This document shows, piece by piece, positions 1 through 12,446 of a DNA stretch of 64,000 nucleotides (the first letter of the stretch is position 1; each line of letters begins with the position of its first letter). Under the pieces are notes generated by a model that worked only from the letters and a program-made list of their open reading frames with translations, ran no database searches and was not told the origin of the DNA. Both the position numbers and the translations under genes were made by a program. The DNA lies in the NCBI GenBank assembly GCA_032209605.1, contig JASFXZ010000001.1, positions 43,590,619 to 43,654,618 on the forward strand, read 5' to 3'. Source of the stretch: Mactromeris polynyma. Lineage: Eukaryota; Mollusca; Bivalvia; Venerida; Mactridae.

Positions 1-177
1 GGTAATTTACTGTAAAGAAGGAACGTGAAATACCCACATTATAGATCATAAGTTCTTAAATAAATAACGCCAATCAAAAAAAATTGAATGTTCATTTTTC
101 TTTCTGCTAGATTAAATTGTGCTGTTCAATCCCACTGAGGGGCCTGCTAGTTTTTCCCCTGAGTTTTACCATAACAG

Positions 178-365
178 TGAAGTAAATCAAGGGGTAAAAG
201 TGCACCCAATGTGGGACTTGGATTCATAACCCCTAACATTAGTATGGCCCTCTACCCACTGAGCTAAAGGGGCAGCCGTCTAAGCCCACACCACTACACT
301 CAACCTCCCCCTTCCGGCATTTGAGGCTCAACCACCGTGAGCCGTCAAACACCACTGCCACCATT
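178..365 (-). repeat. tRNA-derived SINE unit, copy 1 (degenerate)
   Basis: First of about 2.5 head-to-tail units with a period near 185 bases. The minus strand carries a damaged tRNA-like head followed by a conserved unique part. Same family as copies at 366, 550, 5855 and 12314. Confidence 0.7.
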
Positions 366-549
366 GAAGTCAAGCAAGGGGAAAAGTGTGCCCAATGTGG
401 GGCTCGAACCCACGACCCCCTTACACTAGTAAGGTGCTCTACCGACTGAGCTAACCGGGCGGCTGTCTAAGCCCACACCACTACACTCCTCCACCTTCCG
501 GCAGTTGAGGCTCAACCACCATGGGCCGTCAAACACCACTGCCACCATA
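366..549 (-). repeat. tRNA-derived SINE unit, copy 2 (best preserved head)
   Basis: The tRNA-like head is at 388-463 on the minus strand. Box A (TAGCTCAGTCGG) and box B (GGGTTCGAGCC) are intact and the anticodon loop reads CTAGTGT, giving AGT (Thr-like). The acceptor stem does not pair fully, so it is a SINE head rather than a working tRNA gene. Confidence 0.78.
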
Positions 550-640
550 GAAGTAAATCAAGGGGGAAAAGTGTGCCTAATGTGGGGCTAGAACCAACGA
601 CCCCGTAACACTAGTACGGTGCTCTACCCCACACCACTAC
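550..640 (-). repeat. tRNA-derived SINE unit, copy 3 (partial)
   Basis: Third tandem unit, truncated after the damaged tRNA-like head (box A lost around 625). Continues the period of the two units before it. Confidence 0.65.
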
Positions 641-2486
641 AACAGCACCAAATACAAATAAAATGATATTCATATTCTATGTCTAAAGTGTTACAACATA
701 AGGCAATATCTTTGCTGACGAATTCGCACAAGCATATAATTATGTTTATACCTATTCAACATATGCAGACCACCAAATTTCTTGACTCGGTCACAGAAAA
801 TGGACACTGTCCTATCTGGTACCATTAACATCCAGGATATAACACAGCGAATGAGCACATAAAACACATATATCCTACATAAAACATAATTCCATCCAAA
901 GTATGTACAATTTCGTCCATTTAATCCAGTCGTAAACATCGTAAACACATGCTAAATTTCCATCCGCCATGAAATGGCGCGCATATTTCCACAACACATA
1001 ACAGTCAGCAACAAAAATCCGTGATTTAAAGGTCACATATTATGATGACCCTAGAATCGGACGTTACGAAGTGTTCGAGTTTTTCCGCTAGTATTCGACA
1101 AAGATAATTATTATACATACTGTCTACACACCGAGCTTCTCGTGCATTTCCGTTTCACGATATGAAAACACGCCCGAGGGATTAATTCTTTAAACTGACC
1201 GCCTGAAAAGGTCTCCGTTATACTGTGTGTACAATTACGCGATACATATAATCTTTGGCACGTTGTGTTGTACCATCATTAAATCTTTCACCCATGATAC
1301 CTACCCTCGATGTTTACGAGAATATTAGGGGTGGTTTCAGCCGTGTACTACACGGCTTCTACACATACTACGCCCATATTTTAAAATATCCAACACCCAT
1401 CACTGTTATCTTTTTGCTATATATAGTAAGTTTCCCTTTCAACTCGACCACCTCATAAACAAGACATAAAACAACATAAATTTCAAATTACTGTCTAATT
1501 TGTGATTTATGGGTAGCACTTGGGCAACCGACTACATTGTGAGTGACCGAGTAACGTTGTCAAAATTTCATATTCTTATTATGCGGTAAAAAACGATACA
1601 TATGCCACTTTCAATATACATTTCTCGCCTGCTTTTTAAAATGTAGAATTGCAATATCGTCACACTGGAACCAAGTTATGAACTGTGTGTCCGTCTGTCT
1701 GCCCGTGTCACACGAAAACTCCGTCTGGATCAGTTAAATTTCACTTGCTATATATACATGTTTTGGTCAGAAAAATGTCGGAAATTGCATCTAGTTCAAT
1801 TAACTATTACGAAGCTATTGCTGTCATTTAATCAGGCTGATAACGTGGTCCAAGTGAAGTCGAACAACGCTACTGCTAATCAAACTGAAGATATTACAAT
1901 CGGATCATTTCGGCTATTATTAACATACATATACTTCGGAAGAAACGTGGCGGGAAAGTAGTTCCGATATGGCTGTCAAAATGAATGTATGTAGTCTCTG
2001 TGGAAAGCATGGCAGAGATAATTTAAATATTAGAGTACAAGGCACACGCAACATCAAAGATAATGCCTAAACCTTCTATGATGCGGATCTTTATTAGTAA
2101 ACGGAATCCCGCTACGTCATTGTAAGACTCAATGCGGAAGCAAGCAACAGATGTCGTCTAGTTGAACAAAGGTTCTTTTGGCGAAAAATGGCACGTGAAA
2201 CCTTGGTTGTCGCGTGGCATGCTACAGCGCAAGCCAATCTGAACACCTCGGCCTTTTTTAAGGAACATCCTCAGATGTATCAGGACGTTTCACATTGTGA
2301 AAACATTTAAAACTTTAATTCTTTATAAGAAATAACTCTTCACTTGATATTATTTAGTCTGTAGAAATATAACGAAGTTAAAATACTAATATTACATCCA
2401 AATTAAACTGAAACATTTCTTACTTATAATATTTCTTAATATTCGTCTACGAGGAGAAACAAGAACTCGTCAGTCAACCAATACTA
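641..2486. other. Non-coding, no feature recognised
   Basis: AT-rich intergenic sequence. Short open frames only, without family similarity or coherent splice signals. A fragment at about 1685-1710 (tgtccgtctgtctgcccgtg) resembles a common dispersed repeat also present at 41.7 kb. Confidence 0.5.
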
Positions 2487-4989
2487 TATGGCCTGTTGCA
2501 CAGTATTTTGTCCATTTTTTTAAAAATAGTTGTACAAGCTAATTTCTGTAAAACTACAAACTTAATTTAGAAAAAAATGAATGCAAACACAAACATACAT
2601 CAAGTTTTAAATGTGCATGTGAATTATTTGGAGAAATCTTTTTCGGTTTAAAATTTATACAACTTTGAAGACCCAAAAATGGTCCATTTTTATGTGTAAT
2701 GTGTTAGCATCAGTTTTTTCCCACTTTTTCTACACACTATTGTGAGAAAACCAATAGGTTTTTTGCATAAGACATTTGCTTTTCCTTTGAAGAATTCCAT
2801 GCTTGTTAGTTTGGTATAAGGCATAATGCTGTAGCATAAATACTTGCTAATTTATGTTTGAAAAACCAAAATAGGTACCGATGTAATGGTCTCCATTTTT
2901 GTATTTCCCTATATTCTACTTTTTTAATTATAAGGACAATATAAATAAAAGAAATCCACAATCTCTACATATTTATAAAGACAATAAGTCAAATAAAAGG
3001 ATGATGTAATATACATGCCAAGAATATCAACAATATTTTTTTATTTTACAAATATTTTTCTACTTAGCAAGTTGTGTCAAAAAAAGTGTAATGTCCGTCC
3101 CCCATGTGATTTTTAAGAATAAGTACAAAAAATCTTTAATAAAACATATTATTCAATACATTTTATCATTATAATACCATGTCAGTCCATATTTGCGGTT
3201 TATTCTTGGTTATAGTGGAATTATTTGCAAAAAATGAAATGTTATGTGTAATGTCCGTCCCCGTAATGTCCGTCCCCTTATGTATAATGTTATTTAGTGT
3301 GAATGAAAGTCATTTTAGGCATCAAGTTTAGGAAAAAAATTATGTTTATGTACATAGACAACCTTTATTTTGTCTAGAAAGAAAGAAAAATCTACTTCAT
3401 AGTGAAGCATCTTAGTGGTAGGGACCTATTTTATACTTCTGCAACAAAAATGCACAAAATTGGCATCTTTTTGACAATAAAAGGATATTTTTTCTATTAT
3501 AATCATCAAAAAGATTTTATAATGAATGGCCTATATATGTTAAAAGTCCATTTAGTAAAAATTGTTTCTTAAAATTGACAATACAGTCTTTAAAACAAAT
3601 AATTTAGTGTGGGGACGGACATTACAAAAAAGGGACGGACATTACAATATTAGGATATTTCTCAAATCTTCAATAAATCCTGCTACACATATTACTATGA
3701 ATTCCAGAAATTATACTTAAAGATAATTTGATAAAAATCAGAAACAGAGCCAGAAACAAGGCCAGTATTAGGTTGGACACATTATACAATGTTATGCAAT
3801 AAACAATATTGTCCCCTGTGTGCACTATCTAGATATCAATCTTATCCAGACCCCTAATCAGCATTTCACAGTGTCTGGCCCAGTGGGAGTCCAATATACA
3901 TCAATCAGTACTTGCTGTCACCATCTGACACATATATACAGTAAAGTTGAGAAAGTGTTAATTATTTTTATGGACTTAAACTAAAAGACAATTTATAAAA
4001 AATAGTTGATCAGACTTGCCTTGAATGTTAGAAAATAAGTATTTATTAAAAAATTAAATCAAAATATATGTGTGATATTTAGGATTTTAAATATAGTATA
4101 TTTCAAATTTCTATAATAACATAAATTGTTAAACCCCAGTGCAAATAAAATAATGAAGAAATAAGAACTTTTCTTACTCTTATAAATCCCTTTTGAAAGA
4201 AAGACTTAACAGTGATAAACCAATACCGGTATATCACCTGTATTTTAATTTTTCACTAATATTTACCAAAATTAACTCTCTCTTTTTCTACATACATGTT
4301 TATAGCTATATATGTTTTAGTTTATTGTCTTTAATCTCAATAATTATTGATGTTATAAGTGATTCTGGTCATTTTAGTTAAACGAAATAAGCCTTCATTA
4401 CCAATTTATGAAGTGAGGTCCGTCTTTGAGCAAAGAAAATGTCCAAATACTTGCTTGAATGCTGACATAAGTCAATTATTTTAGTTTAGAAAACTAATAT
4501 AATGTTATCTCAGCATCCAGATATAATGATGATTTCATATATCTATGCTATATATCAATTGCAACTGATTAAAACCAGAAGACAAGAAATAGATATTTTG
4601 GAGAGAAAAAATCTTGACCGATTTCAAATTATTGGTTGGAGTGACATAATTAAGCAAGAATTTTAGCTAAAAAGTATAAATTCTATAAGAGTATGCTATT
4701 TCTTGGATACTTATGTAAAACAAATACATTTTAAGTTGTTACTTTGTGTTTCTTCATCTTTTAGAGACAGATTTTTCATTAACTTGTAATGTCCGTCCCC
4801 TCCCAGTCAGAGTTATATTTAAAGGTAAAAATAACAAATACCAAACAAAAAGTTATCTTTTTATCAATGGGACATGTTTCTATATGTATCATAGTATCCA
4901 AAAAAGTAAATATGATAAAAATACAAGAAACTTTATTTTTTGCCTTAGATGCTAACAAAATTGGGACATTTACTGTGCAACAGGCCATA
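2487..4989. mobile_element. 2.5-kb non-autonomous inverted-repeat element
   Basis: Ends are inverted copies of TATGGCCTGTTGCACAGTA (19 of 19 identical, similarity continues imperfectly), with TA directly outside both ends (2485-2486 and 4990-4991). Inside, the 14-mer TAATGTCCGTCCCC occurs at 3089, 3249, 3264 and 4787 and inverted at 3611 and 3631 (13 of 14 in the last). No transposase-like frame is present, so it would need an enzyme in trans. TA duplication suggests the Tc1/mariner superfamily (inference). Confidence 0.65.
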
Positions 4990-4999
4990 TACTTTTTCA

Positions 5000-7059
5000 T
5001 AATGTTATTTATGGAAAATGATCATATCATTTATATCCTTCTTCATTGATTGATTACTTTACAGACGTGTATGGTCGTCAATGTAATTCATGGCAATAAG
5101 ACGAGCTTATCATACAGCTTTAAACACAAATTGAATAAGCGCGTTAAAAACTATTAAGTATATAATAACACATGTATAGTTAGGTGGGGCAAAATGCCCA
5201 TACGATGTAAAAGGCCTACTCGTAAAAATTCTGACATCGTTAGATTTGCTGTGCGCGTGATATTCTTTTTGTGACGTCTTACGCAGATGTTAATACCGCG
5301 AACAATTTTAATATCTTCAAAGATAAGTTTTTAATTCTCATTTTAGTCATTTTACACTATTTTGTGTTAACGCTGATTAGTTGGTATTTTAGTATTGCCT
5401 CGTACACCTGGTATTCTCGATTTTTGCCATTCGTGCGTTTGTTTGACGGTATTTAGACCGTGCTTACAGGATCGCGAAATTGTACTACATTTTACAAGAA
5501 GTTATATCTATATAATGTTTAGAGATTGTTGCACCTTATCAAAAATGCGCTTTGTCCCATACATGTCCCACCTTACGCTACTGTATATAATCCAGGACGA
5601 AGACATAAGCAGCCATATACTGACCTTGCTCTCAATAAATAAATTATATACATCAGAATACGAAATAAGATATACGTAATGATGTCCCAGCTTGTAGCTG
5701 AAACAGTAAGATCTTAGAAATGAAGGTTCCATGCTCTTATAATCCAGAACTAACCTCTAAACCAAAGTAACATAACTCTTATAAACAGACATACACAAGA
5801 CCATAGCAGTTATCTCCCCTACATTAGGATAAAATACACACTATATGATACAGTGTCAACACCCTCAAGACTAGCACGGTTCTCACCCGAATGAGCTAAC
5901 CATGTGCCTGTTTAACCACACACCACGGTGTTAGGCCAACTCGTCCCCTAGCCAATTGGCTCAACTCATATTCTGTTTTATTAACTTGTCCAAATAATTG
6001 TCTGAATTTCCACAGAAAACAGTTTACACAGTTTACATTACATTAAAGGCTTATAGAAATGTTGGAAATATTCAAAGTGTTGTGTTGTGATATAGCTTAT
6101 TCTTTAATTGTTTAATATCATGAGTTTAACCACGCCTATTATTATATTGTAACTGTCTCTGATACTCGGGTACAATATACAGGTAACCCTAACCTAGTAG
6201 AGACATATAGTACACCATGTCGTTTCGGTAATAAAATCAAACATTTATACGACATTTTGGCGTATTTATTATTAAATACAAACACAATGTTTTACATAAA
6301 ATTACATCATTTTACGGTCTCAAAAACAAGTCACTTTTATGAAAAAGTCCACGTACATCGTGGATTCGTATGGGGGACACTTAACGATAGTGTGAACGTA
6401 CTAAGAGTGTTCTAATGTATTCGTAAAGTTACGACAAATTCTACGATGAACTTAGTTAAGTTCAGCTAATGTTCATGCAAAACATTTTCGTAGCTACGTT
6501 AACGTAAGATAGGGTTTATGATAAGATACAGCCTTCGTCTTAAGATCTTAAGATCGGCTATGAAACGGGGCCTTATGTTATGCAAAACTGCTTCCTTATG
6601 TCCCGGTAGTTAGTTTGCCAAGTATGCAACGGCGGTATGTCATTGGTTCCATAGCCATAGAAAAGTAATCCTTATCGGAGGGAAAACCAGAACTATGGTG
6701 GCTAACAACCTTCCTGTGGTATTTGACCACGAGACTTTTCGGATCCACATGTCTTCTGAACAACTTAGTCGATTCACATCATCAGCACAGTTTCTGGGGT
6801 ATGAGGACTAAGTTTGACTACCCACTTCTCCTAAGCACAAACTGAACAAAATTTCTAAACGTCCACTTGATAATTCGTCAAAATATAAGAACTGAAAAAA
6901 TGTGCAAATTTACTCCTATTGAACAGACGGGCAACCTAAAATACACTTATTTATGTATTTATAAAAAGTGGTCAATAATTCAAAAACTATACATTTTTAT
7001 AATTATTTTCCAAATGCTATTTGAATTGATTAATTAATTTATAAAGTTAGTCATACCTG
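5000..7059. other. Non-coding, degenerate repeats
   Basis: No gene seen. About 5855-5930 is a degenerate minus-strand copy of the tRNA-derived SINE found at the window start (gaatgagctaaccatg). The rest is AT-rich and unassigned. Confidence 0.45.
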
Positions 7060-7128
7060 TCATATCAGAGTACCATTATCAATCATACCGACGGCCCTGG
7101 AGCGTTCTTCAATGGTCTTTGTTGGCAT
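7060..7128 (-). pseudogene. Tc1/mariner-like transposase N-terminal remnant
   Basis: Minus-strand ATG followed by 21 codons and a stop: PTKTIEERSRAVGMIDNGTL. The EERxRAVGM...G pattern is typical of the start of Tc1-like transposases (DNA-binding N-terminus). Nothing further of the enzyme is recognisable in the flanks, so this is a fossil fragment. Confidence 0.5.
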
Positions 7129-8607
7129 CTTTTCTGTTTTTCGTTTTGGACATACAACGTGGAGTGCATTGAAATGAAATTAACCGCTAACTATATAGTT
7201 TATGTGATCCACGTGCCAAAAGTTGAAAATCGTACTCACTGTCACGCGTGGGCAACCATGAAGATAAATAGGTATTTTCTTTATAGAATTCGACAAAGTA
7301 CCATTTATAATACTAGAATGCCAAATTTCAACTTGGCATGTAAAACCGTTTTATTAAATTTGTATTTTATTACATGGACGTTTAGAAAATGTGTTCAGTG
7401 TACATGCATAAATAACTTTGTTTGTTTTCGTGGTGTTGCTAACATTGGAGTGCGAGTTGTTCATTCGTTTCATTTTAATGTGAGACGACTAGTTTCAGTA
7501 CTGAAAATGATAACCAATGGGTATCAGCAACATGTCAATCCACGTTGTCTCTTCTCTTGAATCTCATTTACGATATTTGTTAATTACTACCCGCGTAGTT
7601 ATACTCTATCCCTACGGCAGGGTCATTTGGGGTATTTTATGTCATAGCTTTGTTCTGGATTTGTTTATACATGTATTACATAATTCTATAAAAGTTTCGA
7701 TAATATCGCGGGAGAACTGATGTACATAGGTAAATTTTAATAGTATGTAATTCAGTTTTGTCAATAAACATTGTACATATTACCAACTGCAATAGTTATA
7801 ACTTATAACATGTATATCACCACTCAAATTGAGTTATAAGAGACTATACAATAATCTTCAAAGATAATTAAAACATGAATAATGGCATACAATGGCATAC
7901 ATCATACACAATTAATATTGCACCTACAAACTACACATGTAACCGAGGATAAACAGGTAGATGCACACTCGAACAGACAAATATAAATGCAATATGAGCG
8001 TAATATATATACTGAACAAAAAAAGAAACTTCCGATTTGTACACATAGTATTTGTTGTGTTAAAGAACTCATTGTGTAAAGAAAGTAGACAGGTAAAATT
8101 AGCCTTGGTGTGTGTTATCAGAATTCATGAATTTTAGGAATTATGTTTGCACTGTTAATCGTCCACAACGTGAAACTCGATTGCACGTGTATGAATTGTT
8201 CAACATGTCCCGTGTGGTATTCGGTCAATTTGTTTTACTTGTCTTACTGATATTGTTGTTAAGTGAACGAAAACGCTTCAATTAACAACAACATCTTAAC
8301 CCACATGCTAACGTCAACGAACTTCGTCAAGCGTCTTGACTTGTCCTGTGATATTTTCCATCCATTAATCCCCCTCCCCCTTCCTTCACTGTCCACTTTG
8401 ATTCTCCTAGTTATTCCTTGTGGTCTGTCAGGCCAATCCTTGTGCCTCTGTTCCGTAACATGTACACTTTGACCTCCTTAAGTGCCTTATGTTTTGTGGA
8501 TTGTTGTTTTCCCGGAGGTCTGCGTGGGGAGGCACTGTCTTGTGTATGTGGCGTTCTCTGTAGTTACGCATTCTCTCTCTTGTAGTTGTTGATTAGGCTG
8601 GTCCTCC
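7129..8607. other. Non-coding, no feature recognised
   Basis: Contains an open frame of 133 codons (7159-7560) that resembles nothing and lacks gene signals. Otherwise AT-rich intergenic sequence, with a GC-richer part from about 8340. Confidence 0.45.
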
Positions 8608-8676
8608 ATGTGTCTTATAGTGGTTAGCATAACGGACCGGCAATCCGTAGACCCGGGTTCAAATCCCGGTAGCGCC
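8608..8676 (+). tRNA. tRNA-like sequence, anticodon GGC (probable pseudogene or SINE head)
   Basis: The anticodon arm is perfect (stem 8632-8636 with 8644-8648, loop CCGGCAA, anticodon GGC, Ala). The T arm carries a clean box B (GGGTTCAAATCCC) and a T-run follows at 8685. The 5' acceptor strand does not pair with the 3' end TAGCGCC, and position 33 is C rather than T, so a functional tRNA is unlikely. Confidence 0.5.
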
Positions 8677-9076
8677 TTTGACCGATTTTTTGTGTTCCTC
8701 AAAACATGGCTTTATTTTGATCTTCTTCTGTAACCTTCTAGCACCTCTTCCCATCTCAACATCCAGTTGAGCTGAATTAATACTGATGAGATTCGGGGGC
8801 TATGTCATCAAATAGAGTGATACACAACTTTATATACCCCATTTAGTGAGTAAAGGTTGAATGTAAAAGGTGAGAGGTCAGATACACTTTAAACTTATCA
8901 AATACACAGTAAGTAGAATTGCAGTACATGAGCGATTTAACTGTCGCTGACCAATGAATTACTTCCTAAAAGAGACAAAATGCCATAAATACATGGAAAC
9001 CTAGAAACCAGGGAAAACCAGAAATATTTTTGAAAAGAACGAAACAGCACTATCACACCATTATCGTTGTCTATGA

Positions 9077-9251
9077 TTACAATACAGAAAAGTGAACTAA
9101 ATCCAACTCATTCTTAATATCAAACCCTTCAGTTTTCCAAACATGATTTGTTTCTGAGCCATGTCTATTAACATGAATTATTGAATCAGTGACTTTAATG
9201 TAAATGTCTGCCAAATGTTCGACCATTTCTAAGAGAGATTTTAAATCTATA
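9077..9251 (-). CDS. Candidate terminal exon, unknown gene
   Basis: Follows the exon at 9420-9540 on the minus strand using the AG at 9253-9252, one base then 57 codons and a stop. Contains LLEMVEHLADIYIKVTDSII and WKTEGFDIKNELDLVHFSVL. An AATAAA on the same strand lies near 8712-8717. Not recognised; could be an old pseudogene or chance. Confidence 0.28.
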
Positions 9252-9419
9252 CTAAAGCACATCTGATATGGTAGTCAAGAGTACATACATGGCTTCTATA
9301 GTGTTTTGTACGAGTTAATCCTTGAGCAGGTAATGAAATATGACAGTGCTGATCATATTTTAAATGTAATATCAAGTGGGCTCATTATGTATGTACCTAT
9401 GCAAGTAAACACGACATAC

Positions 9420-9540
9420 CAAGATGTTGTTCCATATCCTTTTATTTTCATGTAAACTGCTTCGCCCCGACACTCACTAAATAATGTCATTAGCGTATTT
9501 GTTTTCTTTGATTTTTTCTGACCGGTAGGATCATTAAACA
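9420..9540 (-). CDS. Candidate internal exon, unknown gene
   Basis: Bounded by acceptor tttactgtag and donor gtatgt on the minus strand. Reads FNDPTGQKKSKKTNTLMTLF and ECRGEAVYMKIKGYGTTS, with protein-like composition. Not recognised. It joins in phase to the segment at 9077-9251. Support is weak: splice signals plus open frame only. Confidence 0.3.
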
Positions 9541-10361
9541 CTACAGTAAAGGAGTATAGTGGCTAGACTTCCGTCGATATATCTAAAAACATTAAGTTAA
9601 TTGAATATACAATATTCTTTCAAAATTGAATACCACACGTGCATAAGGTTTAGACTTATTGACAAAAACTTCGGCCATACAATTTGATTTAAATCGGCCC
9701 ATGTCGCCACCACACGAAATACGACAATCCGAGATAGCATTTAGAAATGCTCAAAGTCACGATCTGTGGTTATCTGTCCATTGATCAAAATTACAGCAAG
9801 ACCATGAATTGATATGTTGATGTTATGCTCGAGAGATCAGGGGCGGATCAATTTCTTCCCGATTTGGTTGACTTGCACCTAAGTTAGAAGGGTATCAGGA
9901 CACTTCGGACCATGATTAATAATGTTTGTTTCAACATTATTTTATTCTGATTAATACTTATAAATAAATACTTGCTATATCAGTTATATGAAGTTGTAAT
10001 CCTAGTTATATAGTGTATTTTAGGACATATTTACGGACACTTCGGACCATGATTTGGAGTCATTTCGGGATATCTATAGGGACACTTCAAACATGACGAT
10101 TTTCTGGTATTTTGTATATTATGTCTTTCATACGCGTTTTTCGAAGACGAAACAGGCTGAATAGCAAATATTCATCAACCAGTAAGTATGAAAATGTAGC
10201 TTTTACAAGTATTCATATATTTAGCAGTTTATATGGTGAAAAATGACGCTAGTTGTGTCTTTAATCAACTATTTCTGTACTGCGCACATGCATCCCCGAG
10301 ATTTTCCTTAGAAACGGAAAGTACGGAGTAGTACGGCAGTTATACAGTATTTTTCCGGACG
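9541..10361. other. Non-coding, short repeats
   Basis: Holds two copies of GGACACTTCGGACCATGATT (9898 and 10035) and a diverged third near 10078. No gene recognised. Confidence 0.45.
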
Positions 10362-10414
10362 ATGCAGCGTTTCGATGTTGCTGACACTGAAAATGAGTAC
10401 ATTCGACAGACAAG
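10362..10414 (+). CDS. Possible upstream first coding exon
   Basis: ATG opens MQRFDVADTENEYIRQT and ends in phase 2 at a gtttgt donor. HERC1 exon 1 has exactly one base before its ATG after the acceptor, so splicing would read through in frame and add about 18 residues. Alternatively it is chance or part of another transcript. Confidence 0.25.
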
Positions 10415-11072
10415 GTTTGTGTACACCTTTTTTGATCCCGCTTTATTAAATCTTAGACCTGTTAAACTATTGCAAATCTTTCAATGTGTTTATACGTCGT
10501 CATTTGATTATTACAAAACTTTACGTATTTTCGGATAGGTAAGGTAGTGGCTGGGGTACGGTTCCGTAAATCTGTTGGATGAAATTCTTGAATTAAGACA
10601 TCGTGAGTTTTGTAAAATTTGTGGAAAATAATGTAAAGAAATTACAAACAGGTAAAACAACTACATGTATATTCATTCAACCAACTTTAATGCAATTGAT
10701 AACAGAAGTTACAGGGATGCAGCTCATGAAATTATTTTTACAACAGTTCAAACACACAAGAACGCCGTAAAAGTCCATGACATCAGTAGAGTCTCTCTGA
10801 ACATGCAATAAGTCAGCAAAAGAATAAGACTTTATCATGAATACCTCATGATGCTCAACATAGTGAAGCCACGAGAATTCTGAAGCCATACTGCCTTAAA
10901 TGAACGCTGTTCTGGTGCATTTTTACCAAACAAACGTTTATCGTCAAGTGCCCTCATTCCGGTGGGGACCTCATTCCGGTGATTTTTGTTTACATGGTGT
11001 GGTACACTTATTTTGATGACGTCATTCACTGTCGAAATATTTACGATACCTGAACGCAACTGTCAAACTTAA

Positions 11073-11298
11073 GCACCAGTCAATTGTAACCACGGTCCCC
11101 CGTGTGAATGCGGTGGTTTTGTTTTCGCGCCGAAAATAGCGGGGAATGGGCCTTACCTAGGATGTCCCCGGGGTGCGGGGGCATTTTGCGGGGATTTTAC
11201 CAGCAGTTTGTCCCCGCACCTGGGATTGGCTGGTCCGAAAGTCAAAGTCCCCGCTATTCCCCGGACCTGGGGGGGCCGTGGTTACAATTGACTGGTGC
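11073..11298. mobile_element. GC-rich palindromic MITE
   Basis: Inverted ends GCACCAGTCAATTGTAACCA at 11073 and its complement ending at 11298, about 28 bases each. The interior is also partly self-complementary (agcggggaat near 11140, attccccg near 11256). GC content is far above the surroundings. An open frame across it is incidental. Confidence 0.7.
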
Positions 11299-12313
11299 AT
11301 TAGAATTAGGTGAAAATGCCTAACAAACAGGTAAAATTTAATCTAGGAGTACAAAATGATAGAAAAAAGGACATTTGCGTTATTTCCAATCATATCTAGA
11401 TTAATTGTTCTTTTTTACCTTAAAATGGTGACTTTGAAATTTGACAGCGCGTCTGCATTGTAAACACACACTTTATCTGATCGGTTCAGATCGGTAGTAG
11501 TTTTGGTTTTGCGCGCACAGTGACGTCACCGGAATTGAGTCCTCTTCAAAATAGCCAAATTCTGCCAATTGTTGTTGTGCTTACAGCTGACTTTTTGTTC
11601 AATGATGATCGATTGTTGGTGCAATGACAATGAAATAAATGCGTTTGATTGGAATATAATTTATTAATGCAGGTTATTACAGTTGATTCGTATATCCAAT
11701 AGATATTTTGCAAAACAAATGTTTGTTTCCTTACCCAACCGGAATGAGGTCACACTAGGATATGAATTTAAATTTGTGAGGTTGATTTGGTGTATCCATG
11801 TTAGCATTTGTAAGACGGAATCTATTTTCTTGAGTAAAAAAGCAATTATTATATTATACCTTTTTAGGGCAATGCTTTAAAAAAAACTAACTGCCTTTAC
11901 TATATTAATTTCAGACCATCCACTTAAATTCATAGTTAGTTAATCACACATGTCACGGTCGTTGATCCGGATAGAAATGAACAGTTTGTATCAATTAATC
12001 ATATCAACACCATACATTTTCACATAATATCAATTAACTATTGGGACAACACTGAAATTCACTGTCGCCTTGGAAACCGCTAGTTATTTCGCCACTCAGT
12101 GGTGCAGACCATATATGAAAAGCATGCAAATAATGCTATTTTAAAATAATATTATCAAAAATATTTATCTTAAAATTACTTGATTTACAACAAACGTACA
12201 AATCTGTTAGCGTCAAGGATGACCAATTTTCCAAGAGTCTTGAAGTTTTGGCATTTTTTGATGGAGGCATACTGCACCTGAATCTTATAGTAGCTTACAA
12301 CGGGCTTTCTCAA
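11299..12313. other. Non-coding, no feature recognised
   Basis: AT-rich. CCGGAAT..GAG motifs at about 11529 and 11739 are inverted relative to CATTCCGG at about 10956 and 10978, possibly an older element around the MITE. Nothing else supported. Confidence 0.4.
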
Positions 12314-12446
12314 TAGATGGCCGGAAGGGGGAGGAGTGTATTAGTGTAGGGATAGCTCAATTGGTAGAGTGCCATACTAGTGTTAAGGGGGTTGTGGGTT
12401 TGAGACCCATGTCAGGCGCACTTTTTCCCCTTGATTTACTTCAATT
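12314..12446 (+). repeat. tRNA-derived SINE, plus-strand copy
   Basis: Plus-strand copy of the family at 178-640: damaged box A (GATAGCTCAATTGG), box B region GTGGGTTTGAGACCC, then the shared tail ttccccttgatttactt. Confidence 0.7.

Noticed and set aside
388..463. Functional tRNA-Thr gene (anticodon AGT)
   Set aside because: The acceptor stem does not pair fully, the sequence is part of a tandem repeat unit and similar damaged copies occur elsewhere. It is a SINE head.
5180..5577. Possible inverted-repeat element (taggtggggca / tgtcccacctta)
   Set aside because: Only about ten bases match and the boundaries and target duplication are unclear.
7159..7560. Open frame of 133 codons
   Set aside because: No similarity to any family I know, no splice or promoter context, and a composition typical of chance frames in AT-rich sequence.
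8487..8702. Minus-strand open frame of 71 codons
   Set aside because: It runs antisense through the tRNA-like sequence (the PGFEPGST-type peptide is a known artefact of tRNA complements).
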